Shown here piece after piece: positions 45,624 through 54,886 of a stretch of 64,000 nt of DNA. The first letter of the stretch is position 1, and each line of letters begins with the position of its first letter. Location of the stretch: contig JAABSO010000013.1 in NCBI GenBank assembly GCA_011390335.1, forward strand, positions 31,353 through 95,352, given 5' to 3'. The notes beneath the pieces are model-generated. The model was not told the origin of the DNA. It worked only from the letters and a program-made list of their open reading frames with translations, and ran no database searches. Origin of the DNA: Desulfotignum sp. (GTDB lineage Bacteria; Desulfobacterota; Desulfobacteria; Desulfobacterales; Desulfobacteraceae). Both the position numbers and the translations under genes were made by a program.

Positions 45624-48194
45624 TCAACTGTCCGGGCCAACCCAGGTGATCAATCCCGGGGTATTGCTTAATACCGGATCTCCGTTGGGTATTACCCGTG
45701 CGGTATAACCAAACCGTCCTGAATCTGAACAGATGACCCGGCATCCATAAATATGGGTACCGGAGGCAATGGAATTCTGCAGTTCCATGGTTTCGGCCCG
45801 GCTGCCATCCATCTGCCCTGACCCCCGCAATTTGCCGTGGTATATCTGCACCTCCACCTCTTCAGGCGTCAGTTCCCCTAAAAAAACCTCCAGCACAATG
45901 CTGAAGCTTTCTCCCACAGCAAAATCACTTGATGGTGTGATCTTTGGTTTTGACAAACGGATATGGGACCACAGGGCGTTAAGTCGGGACTGTGTCAGGG
46001 CCAGATCCTTGGCTTTTCTGGCCGCATTTTCAGTGAGCTGCGCAAGGTTTCTGGCAGCCGGAATATAAAACCGGTTGGAATATTCTCTTACCATCCGGTC
46101 ACTGGAAAAATCCGTAATCGCCATTTTCATGGCTGCCTTCATCATCTGTATCCATCTTTTTGGGGGATTGCCCCGCAACCGGTCATAAAATACCGGGATC
46201 ACGTCATTTTCCAGAATATTGAACAATGCCTGGCTTTCCACCTCATCCTGGTAATCCGGGTCTTCATAATCATCTCCGTTGCCGATGCGCCAGCCCCGGT
46301 TTTCCGCAAACCCCTCACACCACCACCCATCCAGTATGGACAGATTAAGGCCCCCGTTGGCAGCTGCCTTCATACCGGATGTACCGCAGGCCTCAAAGGG
46401 TCTTCTCGGGGTATTCAGCCATACATCACACCCCTGGACCATATACCGTGCAATATTGATATCATAGTTTTCCAGAAAAACCACCCGGTGATGAACCTCC
46501 GCCCGCCTTGCAAATTCCACAATACGTTTGATAAGGGCCTTGCCCTCGTTGTCATTGGGATGGGCCTTGCCCGCAAACACCAGCTGGATCGGCTGTTCCG
46601 CGCTGGTGATGAGCCGGATCAGGCGCTGGGGATCCTTGAGCAGCAGTCCGGCCCGCTTATAAGTGGCAAACCGCCGGGCAAAACAGATGGTCAAAACCCG
46701 GGGATCCAGGGCTGCAGACACCTCATCCAGCAGGTTTCGGGGGGCATTACGCCTTTCATACTGTGCCACCAGCAGCTGCCGGGTTTTCCTGATAAGATTG
46801 GACCGGTCCAGTTCATGGACATGCCACAGATCCGCATCCTCTATGCTGTCGATACGTGCCACCAGATCAGGATCAGACTGGCGGCCGGACCAGTCTGAGG
46901 CAAGGTACCGTTCCAGCAGGCCGTTTTTATGGCGTGAAATATAGGAATTGATATGGACCCCGTTGGTGACATGGGAAATCGGGATCTCCTCTTTCTGCCG
47001 TCCGGGCCACAATCCCTGCCACATGGACCTTGCCACATGGCCGTGCAGGCGGCTGACACCGTTGATATAGCCTGAAAAAGCCACCCCGAAACAGAACATG
47101 GAAAATTTAGTCTCCCCCCCGGACCCGGGCATTTCCCCCCAGGACAGCAGTTCATTTTCTGAAATACCGAATTTCTGTGCATACGGAGCGATATAGGGCC
47201 GTACAAGTTCCTTGTCAAATTCATCATGCCCGGCTGACACCGGTGTATGGGTGGTAAACACGGCACTGCGCCGGCAAATCTGGGAAGCGCTTTGAAATTC
47301 CAGGTCAAACCGGTCCATGATCAGACAGGTGCGCGCAAGCCCTGCAAAGGCGCAATGCCCTTCGTTCATATGGCAGACAGCAGGAAACATGTCCATGGCC
47401 TCCAGCACCTTGGTGCCGCCGATACCCAGCAGAATTTCCTGGGCCACCCGGATCTCACCGTGGCTGGCATACAGCCGGGAGGTAATGTTCCTGATCTCTT
47501 CGGAATTTTCTGGCAGGTTGGTGTCCAGAAGCAGCAGCCGAATTTTCCCCACCTTTATCTGCCATACACAGGCCCGGATAATCCCTCTGGGACCCGGGAT
47601 CTCAATGAGAAGATCTGTACCGGACGCGTTGCTGATTTTCTGGGCAGGCAGATCAAACACATCAATGATGGGATAGGTTTCCTGCTGCCAGCCGTTATGG
47701 TCCAGATATTGGCGGAAATACCCCTCCCGGAACAGCAGGCCTATGCCTGTCAGGGGCAGGCCCAGTGCGGACGATGCCTTGAGATGGTCCCCGGCCAGCA
47801 CCCCCAGTCCACCGGCAAAAAAAGGCAGAGATTCATGGAGCCCGAATTCCATGGAAAAATAGGCCACTGTTTCCTTGGGCCCCAGATCAAGTCCCTGGAC
47901 CTGGGGGATATCGGAAAACATGTTTTCAAATTTTGTTTTCACCCGGGCCAGATGGCCCAAAAAGCTCTCATCAACGGAAAGTTCCTCATACCGGCGCTGA
48001 GAGATCCGGGTGAGAAATACCACCGGATTTTTTTCCACCGCCTCCCACTGCACCGGATTGATCCGGCGAAACATATCAACCGCCTCATCATTCCAGCACC
48101 ACCACAGGTTCCTGGCCAGATAGTCCAGAAAGGACAAAGACTCGGGTATGGCCGGATAGACTTTATAAATCTGCATTTCTTGCATGAATGTCAT
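45624..48194 (-). CDS. Alpha-glucan phosphorylase (GT35, DUF3417-containing)
   Basis: An 856-residue phosphorylase of the second bacterial/archaeal type (TIGR02094-like). The N-terminal DUF3417 part has LDYLARNLWWCWNDEAVDMF, then VAYFSMEFGLHESLPFFAGGLG. The PLP lysine region is FEACGTSGMKAAANGG followed by LSILDGWWCEGF. A C-terminal extension (about 745-856) is a beta-rich DUF3417-family tail. The start ATG overlaps the stop of the debranching gene by 4 bases (ATGA), so they are translationally coupled. Two unlike phosphorylases in one locus suggests separate work on long glycogen and short maltodextrin. Confidence 0.92.
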   Translation of the reverse strand: MTFMQEMQIYKVYPAIPESLSFLDYLARNLWWCWNDEAVDMFRRINPVQWEAVEKNPVVFLTRISQRRYEELSVDESFLGHLARVKTKFENMFSDIPQVQGLDLGPKETVAYFSMEFGLHESLPFFAGGLGVLAGDHLKASSALGLPLTGIGLLFREGYFRQYLDHNGWQQETYPIIDVFDLPAQKISNASGTDLLIEIPGPRGIIRACVWQIKVGKIRLLLLDTNLPENSEEIRNITSRLYASHGEIRVAQEILLGIGGTKVLEAMDMFPAVCHMNEGHCAFAGLARTCLIMDRFDLEFQSASQICRRSAVFTTHTPVSAGHDEFDKELVRPYIAPYAQKFGISENELLSWGEMPGSGGETKFSMFCFGVAFSGYINGVSRLHGHVARSMWQGLWPGRQKEEIPISHVTNGVHINSYISRHKNGLLERYLASDWSGRQSDPDLVARIDSIEDADLWHVHELDRSNLIRKTRQLLVAQYERRNAPRNLLDEVSAALDPRVLTICFARRFATYKRAGLLLKDPQRLIRLITSAEQPIQLVFAGKAHPNDNEGKALIKRIVEFARRAEVHHRVVFLENYDINIARYMVQGCDVWLNTPRRPFEACGTSGMKAAANGGLNLSILDGWWCEGFAENRGWRIGNGDDYEDPDYQDEVESQALFNILENDVIPVFYDRLRGNPPKRWIQMMKAAMKMAITDFSSDRMVREYSNRFYIPAARNLAQLTENAARKAKDLALTQSRLNALWSHIRLSKPKITPSSDFAVGESFSIVLEVFLGELTPEEVEVQIYHGKLRGSGQMDGSRAETMELQNSIASGTHIYGCRVICSDSGRFGYTARVIPNGDPVLSNTPGLITWVGPDS

Positions 48195-51100
48195 GTACTC
48201 CTCGAAGATAATTTATGTACCACCCGGGCCGCCTCGCTCACGCCCCAGGCCTGGGCATCACAGCCTCTTGGTGTGTGGGGAAAATCCCCGTCCAGAATTT
48301 CGGGGATATATCCGGCAGCACCGGTTCTCATCAGATGCTTACAGCTGCCCAGCCACGCCAGGCAGGTGGCATGGCTGTCCGGACCGTACACGGCAGCCCA
48401 GGCTTCGCAGAATACTGGAAACTGCCAGGTCCAGGCAGTACCGTTGTGATAGGCTGGTTTTCTATTTGTATCCTCATCCCCCTGGTACACCCCGGCATAG
48501 GGATGAAAGGGGTCATTGAGAGCAATGCCGTCATGTACTATGGCCAGGGGGTGCGACACTTTTCTGTCGGCAAGGCTTCTTATCCCGCCCGGCACCAGCA
48601 GTTCCAGGCAGGTTTCAACAGTTTTTCGTGCCATGTCCCCTGGGTCTATGGCCCCCAGAGTGAGCAGCAGCAGCTGGTTGGGCCGCAGGGCATCATCCGG
48701 CACTGCCTGAGATGCCGGACCGTCTCCGTGCAGGCAGTCACTGAAATACCCCAGCGGCTCCTGCCAGAACAACGATGTAATGGCCTGTTTGACTGTGTGC
48801 GCCTTTTTGTTCCATCCATTGCCCGGATCAATGGTTCCTAAAAAAACAAGGGCATTGTACCACAGGGCCTGGATCTCAACAGGATATCCCTGGCGGGGGG
48901 AGCCGGCCGGAAAATTGGTGTCCATCCAGGTAAAATGGGCAGGGCTGTACAAAAGCTGTGTGTCATGATCGGCGCGCACGCCGGTGCGGGTACCGGCCAC
49001 AAGGGATTTTGCCATGGAAACCAGCACCTGTTTCAATGTGCGGCCGTCCAGGTCCTGGTCCAGAAAGGATGGGTCCTGTGTTTTTTTTATCATGTCCCGG
49101 CAGCAGGCAAAAAACCACAAGGGCGCATCCGAGGTCTCGATATTGCCGGCATCTTCACCGCAGATCATGTTGGGAAGGGTGCCCTGGTCCTCGAACCGGC
49201 CGAACAGGTGCAATACGGACCGGGCATCAGATATCCGTCCCAGTTCAATCAGGCTTCTGCAGAAGATCAAACTGTCTCTGCCCCAGTCCAAAAACCAGGG
49301 ATACCCGGCGATCACGCTCCTGTCCTGCCCCCGGTCCACCAGGAACGCGTCCAGTCCGTGGAAAAGGGCCTGGTCCATAGCAAAGCTCTCACCAAATACC
49401 GGTCTGGTTTCCGGCCCTGAATCACGTATGCTTTTTTGCCAGGCCTGGTCATTGGCATCTCTCACCTCTGCCACAAGGGTTGCAGATTCCCCGCCCCGGC
49501 ACCCAAAGGAAAAATACCCCGGGCTGAACAGATCAGAGTCAGGATCAAGTCCCCGCTGGGCCTCCAGGGGCCGGTGCACCATGTACTGCCATTCAGGTTC
49601 ATGCACAAAAACACCTTGGGCCAGGGCCATGGAAAACAGATGGCCCGAGGAAAGGGAAAAATCAAATCCTTTGGCACAGGGTTTCACTGCTGCAGGCCAT
49701 GCAGTTTCAGGCCCTGTAAAGGCCTTGACGGTTTCGTGAAAATCGCGGTCCTCAATATCCGGCCGGAAAATAAGTGTCACCGGTACTTCATCTTCCAGAA
49801 ACCGGCCGGAACTGTTTTTTGCCGCCAATCGTCTGACACACAGAAGGATTTTGTTGGATGCTGAAGCCAGGGTCAGGGTCAGTTCCAGAACATAATACTT
49901 GCCCTCTGATGTGGGCACATGGAACCGCCACTGGCCGGCATTGTCAAAGGAAAAGGCAAAGCTCTGGAGGCAGTCCTTTGCCAGTTTTCTGGAGTATCCC
50001 TGGAAAATGGCCCAGATCCTGCACCTGGCCAGAACCATGCGCCGGTTTTCAGGCATAGCAGGATGCAGATTTGCCCCCAGGAGACCGTCATACCGGCTGT
50101 GAAGCTCTCCCCAGTCACCCGGGGCCCGCATCATGCCGCCGGTGCGGGTGGTACCCAGCAGGGTAAGCCCGGGATCTGCCGCAATGTTTTTTCTGGTAAA
50201 TGTGGTGCGCAGGCGGAGGGTGTCAAAAGGGGCCAGAAACAGAACACCTGCTTTTTCCTTCCGGGTTTCTCCGGGGTAAAACAGCCGCAGGTGCAGATCA
50301 CAGGCCTTGTGTTTCCGTCTCACAGCTGTGGGCAGAAAAAGCGCAAAAAAACAGCCGTCTGCCAGGGGCAGTCCCTCCTCATATCCCAGAGAACGGATAC
50401 CGGCATCAGCAGGATCCAGGATTTCCGCCCGGAACCCAACAGGGCTTTTCACCAGCAGAAAATACCCGGGCGGCACCATGATCTGGCGGCTGCGGTCTTT
50501 TGTCACATCAAAGGGGATCACACAGCTTTCCTGTGATTTTGTGTTCAAAGACCGGATAAAGCTTCCAGGATCAGCTGACATGTCCAGGGCTGCCTGGTCC
50601 AGGTCCAGGGTGCTGACATCGGCATACCCGTCCAGGGCGGTTTTCACAGCCAGGACCCTGGCCTTTATTTTCTGGGCCAGCACCTTTTCCGGCACCACTG
50701 CCGGCACCTGTGTGTCCCGGGGGGCTGCCGGTACCAGGGCTTCCAGGTCTGCGGGATCCGGGGACAGGGCCATCACCTCGCCGGGTGCCAGTCTGGTGCC
50801 GGCCATATTGCCGGTGCAGGTGGGCCTGATGCGGGTGCCGGTGAGCAGGTCTGTCCATTCATCACAAATAGTGCCCGCATCCTCCAGGTTCCAGGACACC
50901 ATGGTGGAAGCCTGGCAGTCCAGGTTCACCAGGACCAGCAGGTGCCGGTGTAAAGCCTGGTTATGCCGCAGCAGGGCCAGTGCCTGGGTGTCTTCTGCGT
51001 GAATCATTGCCAGGCGGGTGTCCTTGAAAAACGCAGGGTGGGTTTTCAATATCTGGTTAAGCCGGAAGATATGTTCCACCTGGTTCTCTTTTGCCCCCCA

Positions 51101-52513
51101 GTTGAGGCCCGGGGATTCATGCACATTGATTTTTTGTGTGGCAAACCATTCCACACCATTGGCAAAACCGAACCCCCCGCATACGGAAAACAAGGCGCAC
51201 AGGGCGGTGCGCATTCTGGCATAGGTGGGTGAAATCGCGGCCAGGCGGTTGTTGTCATGGGTTTCGGCGAAATGGATCATGTGGCCGCAGGTTTCTGAAA
51301 TCTGGGTGGCAAAGGGCAGATATTCCTGGATCTCCTCTCTGGTGTAGTGCTGGAACAGTTCAGAATAGGCCCAGTTGAAATCAGCCCGGCCCAGGATCTC
51401 CCTGGTGGTTGTCAGGTGCCCGCCTAAGCCCTCCAGAAGAAACAGGGTATCCGGGTATTCCTGCCTTACTTTGGCCACCATGTATTCCCATGCATCTGTG
51501 GGCACCATGTAGCCGGCATCGCATCGGAATCCGTCCACGCCCCGGTGGCACCAGAGCAGAAAGATGTCCGCCATATACTCCCACAGGTCGGTATGGGTAT
51601 AATCCAGCTTGGTCAGATCCGCCCAGACCACGCCCCAGGCCCCCGGGGCCTTGATTTTTCCATCTTCTCCCCTGACCAGCCATTCCGGATGGGACTGGTG
51701 AATGGCTGCGGCCCAGCCGGTGTGGTTGATGGCAATATCTAAAAACAGGTATCCATTGTGAAAATGGACAGCATCCACCAGCTCCATGAACTGTTCCAAA
51801 GGTGTGGCAGCCGGATCAAACCGGGCAAGGGCAGGGTCCACATCTGTAAAATTCAGGGCGGCATAGGGGCTGCCGAACCGGCCCATGCGGGCATAGGTGG
51901 TGGGGGTGGGATGAATGGGCAGAAGGTGCAAAGCACGGCATCCCAGGGTTGAAAAGATAAAACCCACCTGCTCCTTGAGATCCCGGAATTTTCCTGACTC
52001 CGGGATCACGGTGAATCCTCTGGCATCCAGGGTCTGGACCAACGGGGAAAGGGACCGGTCCTCCCCGGACCTGGCACTGGATCTGGACGGACCGAACTGC
52101 CGGACAAAAGCATTGTAAATAATATTGGCGCAGCAGGTGCCGGCCGGCTCCACATTGAGGATGCAATTGTCTCCTTCCGGCCACACAGGAACGCTCTGGT
52201 TTTCCGGGATAAAAAAGCATTTGGCCTGGAAGTAGCCGGTCTGGTGAAGGGGCAGAAGGATCTGAAATTCTGTGGCGTTTTTTTTCTTCATCTGGATATC
52301 ATACCAGGCCTCATCCAGCTTGATCTCATTTTTTTCCACCCGGTCGATAATCTCCTGGCGGGCGATGGCTGCCGTACCCAGATTGGTGCGGACCCAGGCA
52401 TTACCGGCCGCTTTTTTGTCCAGGGTCAGGGTAAACAACAGACAGTCCCCGCAGAACAACACCCTGGATGTGCCTGGTGCGGGTGACTGAAAAACCTTTG
52501 GCAGCATGTTCAT
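48191..52513 (-). CDS. Two-domain glycogen debranching enzyme (GH13 + amylo-1,6-glucosidase)
   Basis: A 1440-residue protein. Residues about 120-600 form a GH13 barrel: DIAINH at 259-264, nucleophile Asp332 in GFRCDAGY, acid Glu361 in LLEGLGG, and HDNNR with Asp420. After beta-rich middle domains, the C-terminal third (about 1060-1435) is a GH133 amylo-alpha-1,6-glucosidase: GYPWFLDWGRDSLIF, GTLPNMICGEDAGNIETSDAPL, YSPAHFTWMDTNFPAG, GYPVEIQALWYNALVF. This mirrors the eukaryotic debranching enzyme, where one chain has transferase and glucosidase. Whether the GH13 half is a glucanotransferase or an amylase is open. GGGAA lies just upstream of ATG 52513. First gene of the glycogen operon. Confidence 0.9.
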   Translation of the reverse strand: MNMLPKVFQSPAPGTSRVLFCGDCLLFTLTLDKKAAGNAWVRTNLGTAAIARQEIIDRVEKNEIKLDEAWYDIQMKKKNATEFQILLPLHQTGYFQAKCFFIPENQSVPVWPEGDNCILNVEPAGTCCANIIYNAFVRQFGPSRSSARSGEDRSLSPLVQTLDARGFTVIPESGKFRDLKEQVGFIFSTLGCRALHLLPIHPTPTTYARMGRFGSPYAALNFTDVDPALARFDPAATPLEQFMELVDAVHFHNGYLFLDIAINHTGWAAAIHQSHPEWLVRGEDGKIKAPGAWGVVWADLTKLDYTHTDLWEYMADIFLLWCHRGVDGFRCDAGYMVPTDAWEYMVAKVRQEYPDTLFLLEGLGGHLTTTREILGRADFNWAYSELFQHYTREEIQEYLPFATQISETCGHMIHFAETHDNNRLAAISPTYARMRTALCALFSVCGGFGFANGVEWFATQKINVHESPGLNWGAKENQVEHIFRLNQILKTHPAFFKDTRLAMIHAEDTQALALLRHNQALHRHLLVLVNLDCQASTMVSWNLEDAGTICDEWTDLLTGTRIRPTCTGNMAGTRLAPGEVMALSPDPADLEALVPAAPRDTQVPAVVPEKVLAQKIKARVLAVKTALDGYADVSTLDLDQAALDMSADPGSFIRSLNTKSQESCVIPFDVTKDRSRQIMVPPGYFLLVKSPVGFRAEILDPADAGIRSLGYEEGLPLADGCFFALFLPTAVRRKHKACDLHLRLFYPGETRKEKAGVLFLAPFDTLRLRTTFTRKNIAADPGLTLLGTTRTGGMMRAPGDWGELHSRYDGLLGANLHPAMPENRRMVLARCRIWAIFQGYSRKLAKDCLQSFAFSFDNAGQWRFHVPTSEGKYYVLELTLTLASASNKILLCVRRLAAKNSSGRFLEDEVPVTLIFRPDIEDRDFHETVKAFTGPETAWPAAVKPCAKGFDFSLSSGHLFSMALAQGVFVHEPEWQYMVHRPLEAQRGLDPDSDLFSPGYFSFGCRGGESATLVAEVRDANDQAWQKSIRDSGPETRPVFGESFAMDQALFHGLDAFLVDRGQDRSVIAGYPWFLDWGRDSLIFCRSLIELGRISDARSVLHLFGRFEDQGTLPNMICGEDAGNIETSDAPLWFFACCRDMIKKTQDPSFLDQDLDGRTLKQVLVSMAKSLVAGTRTGVRADHDTQLLYSPAHFTWMDTNFPAGSPRQGYPVEIQALWYNALVFLGTIDPGNGWNKKAHTVKQAITSLFWQEPLGYFSDCLHGDGPASQAVPDDALRPNQLLLLTLGAIDPGDMARKTVETCLELLVPGGIRSLADRKVSHPLAIVHDGIALNDPFHPYAGVYQGDEDTNRKPAYHNGTAWTWQFPVFCEAWAAVYGPDSHATCLAWLGSCKHLMRTGAAGYIPEILDGDFPHTPRGCDAQAWGVSEAARVVHKLSSRST

Positions 52514-52533
52514 ATATTCCCTTGGATCCCTTT

Positions 52534-52590
52534 GGGGTCAGAAGTTAACTTTTTTACCTAATAACGGGGCCAGAAGTTAACTTCTGACCC
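52534..52590. repeat. REP-like palindromes upstream of debranching gene
   Basis: GGGGTCAGAAGTTAACTT at 52534-52551 and a second, palindromic copy at 52567-52590 whose core CAGAAGTTAACTTCTG (52571-52586) is perfect. A related copy at 57149-57168 shares GGGGTCAGAAGT, and both downstream flanks contain TTGTAATTAT. The region may also act as a transcription terminator or leader of the debranching operon. Confidence 0.65.
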
Positions 52591-52641
52591 TGTCACTTTT
52601 TGTAATTATATCACAACACCGCCAGGATTACCGAAACAATT

Positions 52642-53121
52642 TTATATATCATTCATGATTTTTCTGGCAATGGGCAGGCACGGGTAAAACCCGTTGAGGC
52701 AGACCCGGTTGGCCGGACGATGGCGGGAGATGGTAAAGTGAAAATCGATGAGCCTGGAATAAAAATCGGCAAACACCTTTTCTTCGGTTTCAAGAGATAT
52801 CCGGCAATGATCTGCCAGGCCGAACACACCGGCACTGTGGTGCACCATCAAAAAAAAACAGGCAGCTGACAGAAACCTGGGCTGAAATTGACAAAACAGC
52901 TGGGGATAAAATTTGGATATGTAAATCCCTTTGGAAAACCGGTCATGGGAAAGAACCAGGTTAAGGGAAACAAGATCGCAGGTTTTAACATCCCGCAAAA
53001 AATATTCCATGCAGGTATCTTCCCTGGTAAAGGTCAGAAAATACCTTTTCAGCAGCCGCTTGACCTGTATGTCCATGAAAGGGGTCAAAACAGGGGCCGG
53101 CATGGGACAAGATATCATCAC
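52642..53121 (-). CDS. Uncharacterised protein, cotranscribed with YkgJ-type gene
   Basis: A 159-residue protein I do not recognise. It is cysteine- and aromatic-rich (CRISLETEEKVFADFYSRLIDFHF type helices) with no signal peptide or clear membrane segment. Its start overlaps the stop of the YkgJ-family gene by 4 bases, the usual sign of translational coupling, which supports it being real. Its stop is followed by about 120 bases of REP-like noncoding sequence before the debranching gene. The function may relate to the cysteine-cluster protein. Confidence 0.55.
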   Translation of the reverse strand: MMISCPMPAPVLTPFMDIQVKRLLKRYFLTFTREDTCMEYFLRDVKTCDLVSLNLVLSHDRFSKGIYISKFYPQLFCQFQPRFLSAACFFLMVHHSAGVFGLADHCRISLETEEKVFADFYSRLIDFHFTISRHRPANRVCLNGFYPCLPIARKIMNDI

Positions 53122-53864
53122 ATCCCTCCTTTTTCTCCTTTTTTTTCAGTATCTTCCAGGCTTTCGCCTCCGGATCTGCCGAACACGGTGCAGCCCCCTG
53201 TCCAGGCGGAAGGCGCATCTTTCATTCCCAGGCAGCGGTCCATGGCAGACACCAGTTCAAACCGCCCGGTTTCCAGATGCATGGTTTCGCACACCGACTG
53301 GACAACGTCCCGGGCCAGGGTATACACATAATTGGGTGCAGACAGACAGGGGATCTCTGCGTTTTGATTGCCGGAAATAAAAGCGGTTTCACAGTCCTGC
53401 CGGCTCAGTGAATTCCAGGTTCTGCATATAAAGGGCCGCTGGCCATAAATGGAACAGGCATGGTGATCCAGAAACACACAGGGAGTCTTGTCCTTGACCG
53501 CCACCCGCTGGACCAGGGAGCGGCCCCGGGTATATGTGAGGTTGGAACGGATACGGGTTTTCAGGCTTTGCATTTCCCCCGGGCTGAAATATTTGTGCAC
53601 GTAAGAACAGATCACAATTGCTTCCAGGGGCATCACATGGATGCGGGAATGGCAGCAGAAACTGCATCCGCTGGCACATTCGGGTACCGGCGATTGGCAT
53701 GTTCCGGCTACGGAATCCAGCACCTGGGTTGCTGCAGCCATAACCTGCCGGATAATAGAAAACAGGGCATAAGATGGATCTGAGGTTTGTGTTTGTGCCG
53801 CATCGGCGATCTGAAAAAAATAGGTGGACAGGGCATCCGGGCCAGCCTGGGTCTGATCCTGCAT
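53118..53864 (-). CDS. YkgJ family cysteine-cluster protein
   Basis: A 248-residue protein of the YkgJ (PF03692) family, putative iron- or zinc-binding. The metal-ligand set is visible: CASGCSFCCHS at about 63-73, then CVFLDHHACSIYGQRPFICRTWNS. These cysteines probably hold a metal or Fe-S centre. The exact reaction is unknown; some members modify or assist other metal proteins. The C-terminal tail (SLEDTEKKGEKGGM) is charged and likely flexible. The 354 bases upstream, to the vapB gene, contain no recognised gene except the vapBC promoter near 54158. Confidence 0.85.
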   Translation of the reverse strand: MQDQTQAGPDALSTYFFQIADAAQTQTSDPSYALFSIIRQVMAAATQVLDSVAGTCQSPVPECASGCSFCCHSRIHVMPLEAIVICSYVHKYFSPGEMQSLKTRIRSNLTYTRGRSLVQRVAVKDKTPCVFLDHHACSIYGQRPFICRTWNSLSRQDCETAFISGNQNAEIPCLSAPNYVYTLARDVVQSVCETMHLETGRFELVSAMDRCLGMKDAPSAWTGGCTVFGRSGGESLEDTEKKGEKGGM

Positions 53865-54157
53865 CTTGTCTCCTTGATGTGTAAGACAGGCAGCGATCTG
53901 ATGATCCGCCAGAGGGATGTCTGGAGCTTACAGGTTATTAATATCAGTCACCTTACCCTATTCAGAATCTTTGGTCAAGGAATCAGATGGTGGCGGGGAA
54001 GGGGCATCAAGACTAACTTCTTCCCTATATCCAAGGGTGTGTGAATTGTCTGCTAAAAACCAGGCATGGAATGAATATATTGGCAGTCACTCAGGACGTT
54101 CTGTGTGCCAATTCCGCCCGGCTGTTTATTTCAAATGGCTACAATTCACTATTGAAG

Positions 54158-54184
54158 TTGACATTTGCCTGAACGGTATATACT
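54158..54184 (+). promoter_or_regulatory. Probable vapBC promoter/operator
   Basis: TTGACA at 54158-54163 and TATACT at 54179-54184 are 15 bases apart, a slightly short sigma70-type spacing. The -10 overlaps the palindrome GTATATAC (54176-54183), a likely binding site of the VapB antitoxin for autoregulation. A second near-match, GGTATA, follows at 54189. Confidence 0.5.
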
Positions 54185-54218
54185 GTTTGGTATAAACTTA
54201 AGTTGCGGGAGGGCAACT

Positions 54219-54455
54219 ATGGAAAGTGCAAAATTATTCAATAATGGACGCAGCCAGGCTGTGCGCTTACCAAAAGCCTATCGGTTTGAGGGCAATGAGG
54301 TATATATTAAAAAAGTTGCGGGAGGCGTACTTTTAATTTCAAAAAATCAATCTTTATGGGACCTCTGGGAAAAAAATCTACTGAAGTATGACACACCGTT
54401 CATGATGGAAAGAAACCAGCCGGTCCAGCAACAAGAGCGGGAAAATCTTGATTAG
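54219..54455 (+). CDS. vapB: VapB-type antitoxin (AbrB/SpoVT fold)
   Basis: A 78-residue antitoxin. The N-terminal swapped-hairpin DNA-binding domain is clear: MESAKLFNNGRSQAVRLPKAYRF followed by GNEVYIKKV (order MESAKLFNNGRSQAVRLP, then YRF). The C-terminal tail (LWDLWEKNLLKYD) would neutralise the toxin. A GGAGGG ribosome site precedes ATG 54219. The stop lies inside the toxin's first codons, so the two are translationally coupled. Confidence 0.88.
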   Translation: MESAKLFNNGRSQAVRLPKAYRFEGNEVYIKKVAGGVLLISKNQSLWDLWEKNLLKYDTPFMMERNQPVQQQERENLD

Positions 54456-54870
54456 ATATTTACTGGATACAAATATCTGTATCTACATACTGAATCAGAA
54501 ACCCATTGAAATTATCCACAAATTCAAGCAATTTAAAGTTGGAGACATCGGTATTTCAACCATAACGGTTTCCGAACTGCATTACGGAGCAGTTAAAAGC
54601 AAGAATACCAAACTGAATTTAAAACGAATTGAAGAATTTCTCGCCCCACTGGAAATTCTTCCTTATGACCACAATGCGGCTATTTATTACGGTGAAATTC
54701 GTTGTAATCTGGAGCAAAAAGGAAAAGTCATCGGCCCCTTGGACATGCTGATCGCAGCGCATGCTTTAAGTAATGATATCACTCTGGTTACAAATAATGA
54801 GAAAGAATTCCAACGGGTTAAACGTTTAATGGTTGAAAATTGGATCAAACAGGGTGCACAAAACAAATAA
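54448..54870 (+). CDS. vapC: VapC-type PIN-domain toxin
   Basis: A 140-residue PIN-domain ribonuclease; VapC toxins cut tRNA or rRNA. Acidic active-site residues appear in LLDTNICIYIL (Asp7), TVSELHYG (Glu43) and GPLDMLIAAHAL, with TNNEKEF at the fourth position. The start is TTG 54448, overlapping vapB by 8 bases. The module is AT-rich relative to its neighbours, consistent with transfer. The gene converges on the racemase gene on the other strand, 17 bases away. Confidence 0.88.
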   Translation: MIRYLLDTNICIYILNQKPIEIIHKFKQFKVGDIGISTITVSELHYGAVKSKNTKLNLKRIEEFLAPLEILPYDHNAAIYYGEIRCNLEQKGKVIGPLDMLIAAHALSNDITLVTNNEKEFQRVKRLMVENWIKQGAQNK

Positions 54871-54886
54871 CAGTCAACGACCAGTT

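Noticed and set aside
45963..48449. Long plus-strand frames inside the second phosphorylase gene
   Set aside because: They are shadows of a gene with a full set of GT35 motifs on the minus strand.
53865..54157. Possible gene in the gap before vapB
   Set aside because: Only short frames without ribosome sites or recognisable composition were seen.
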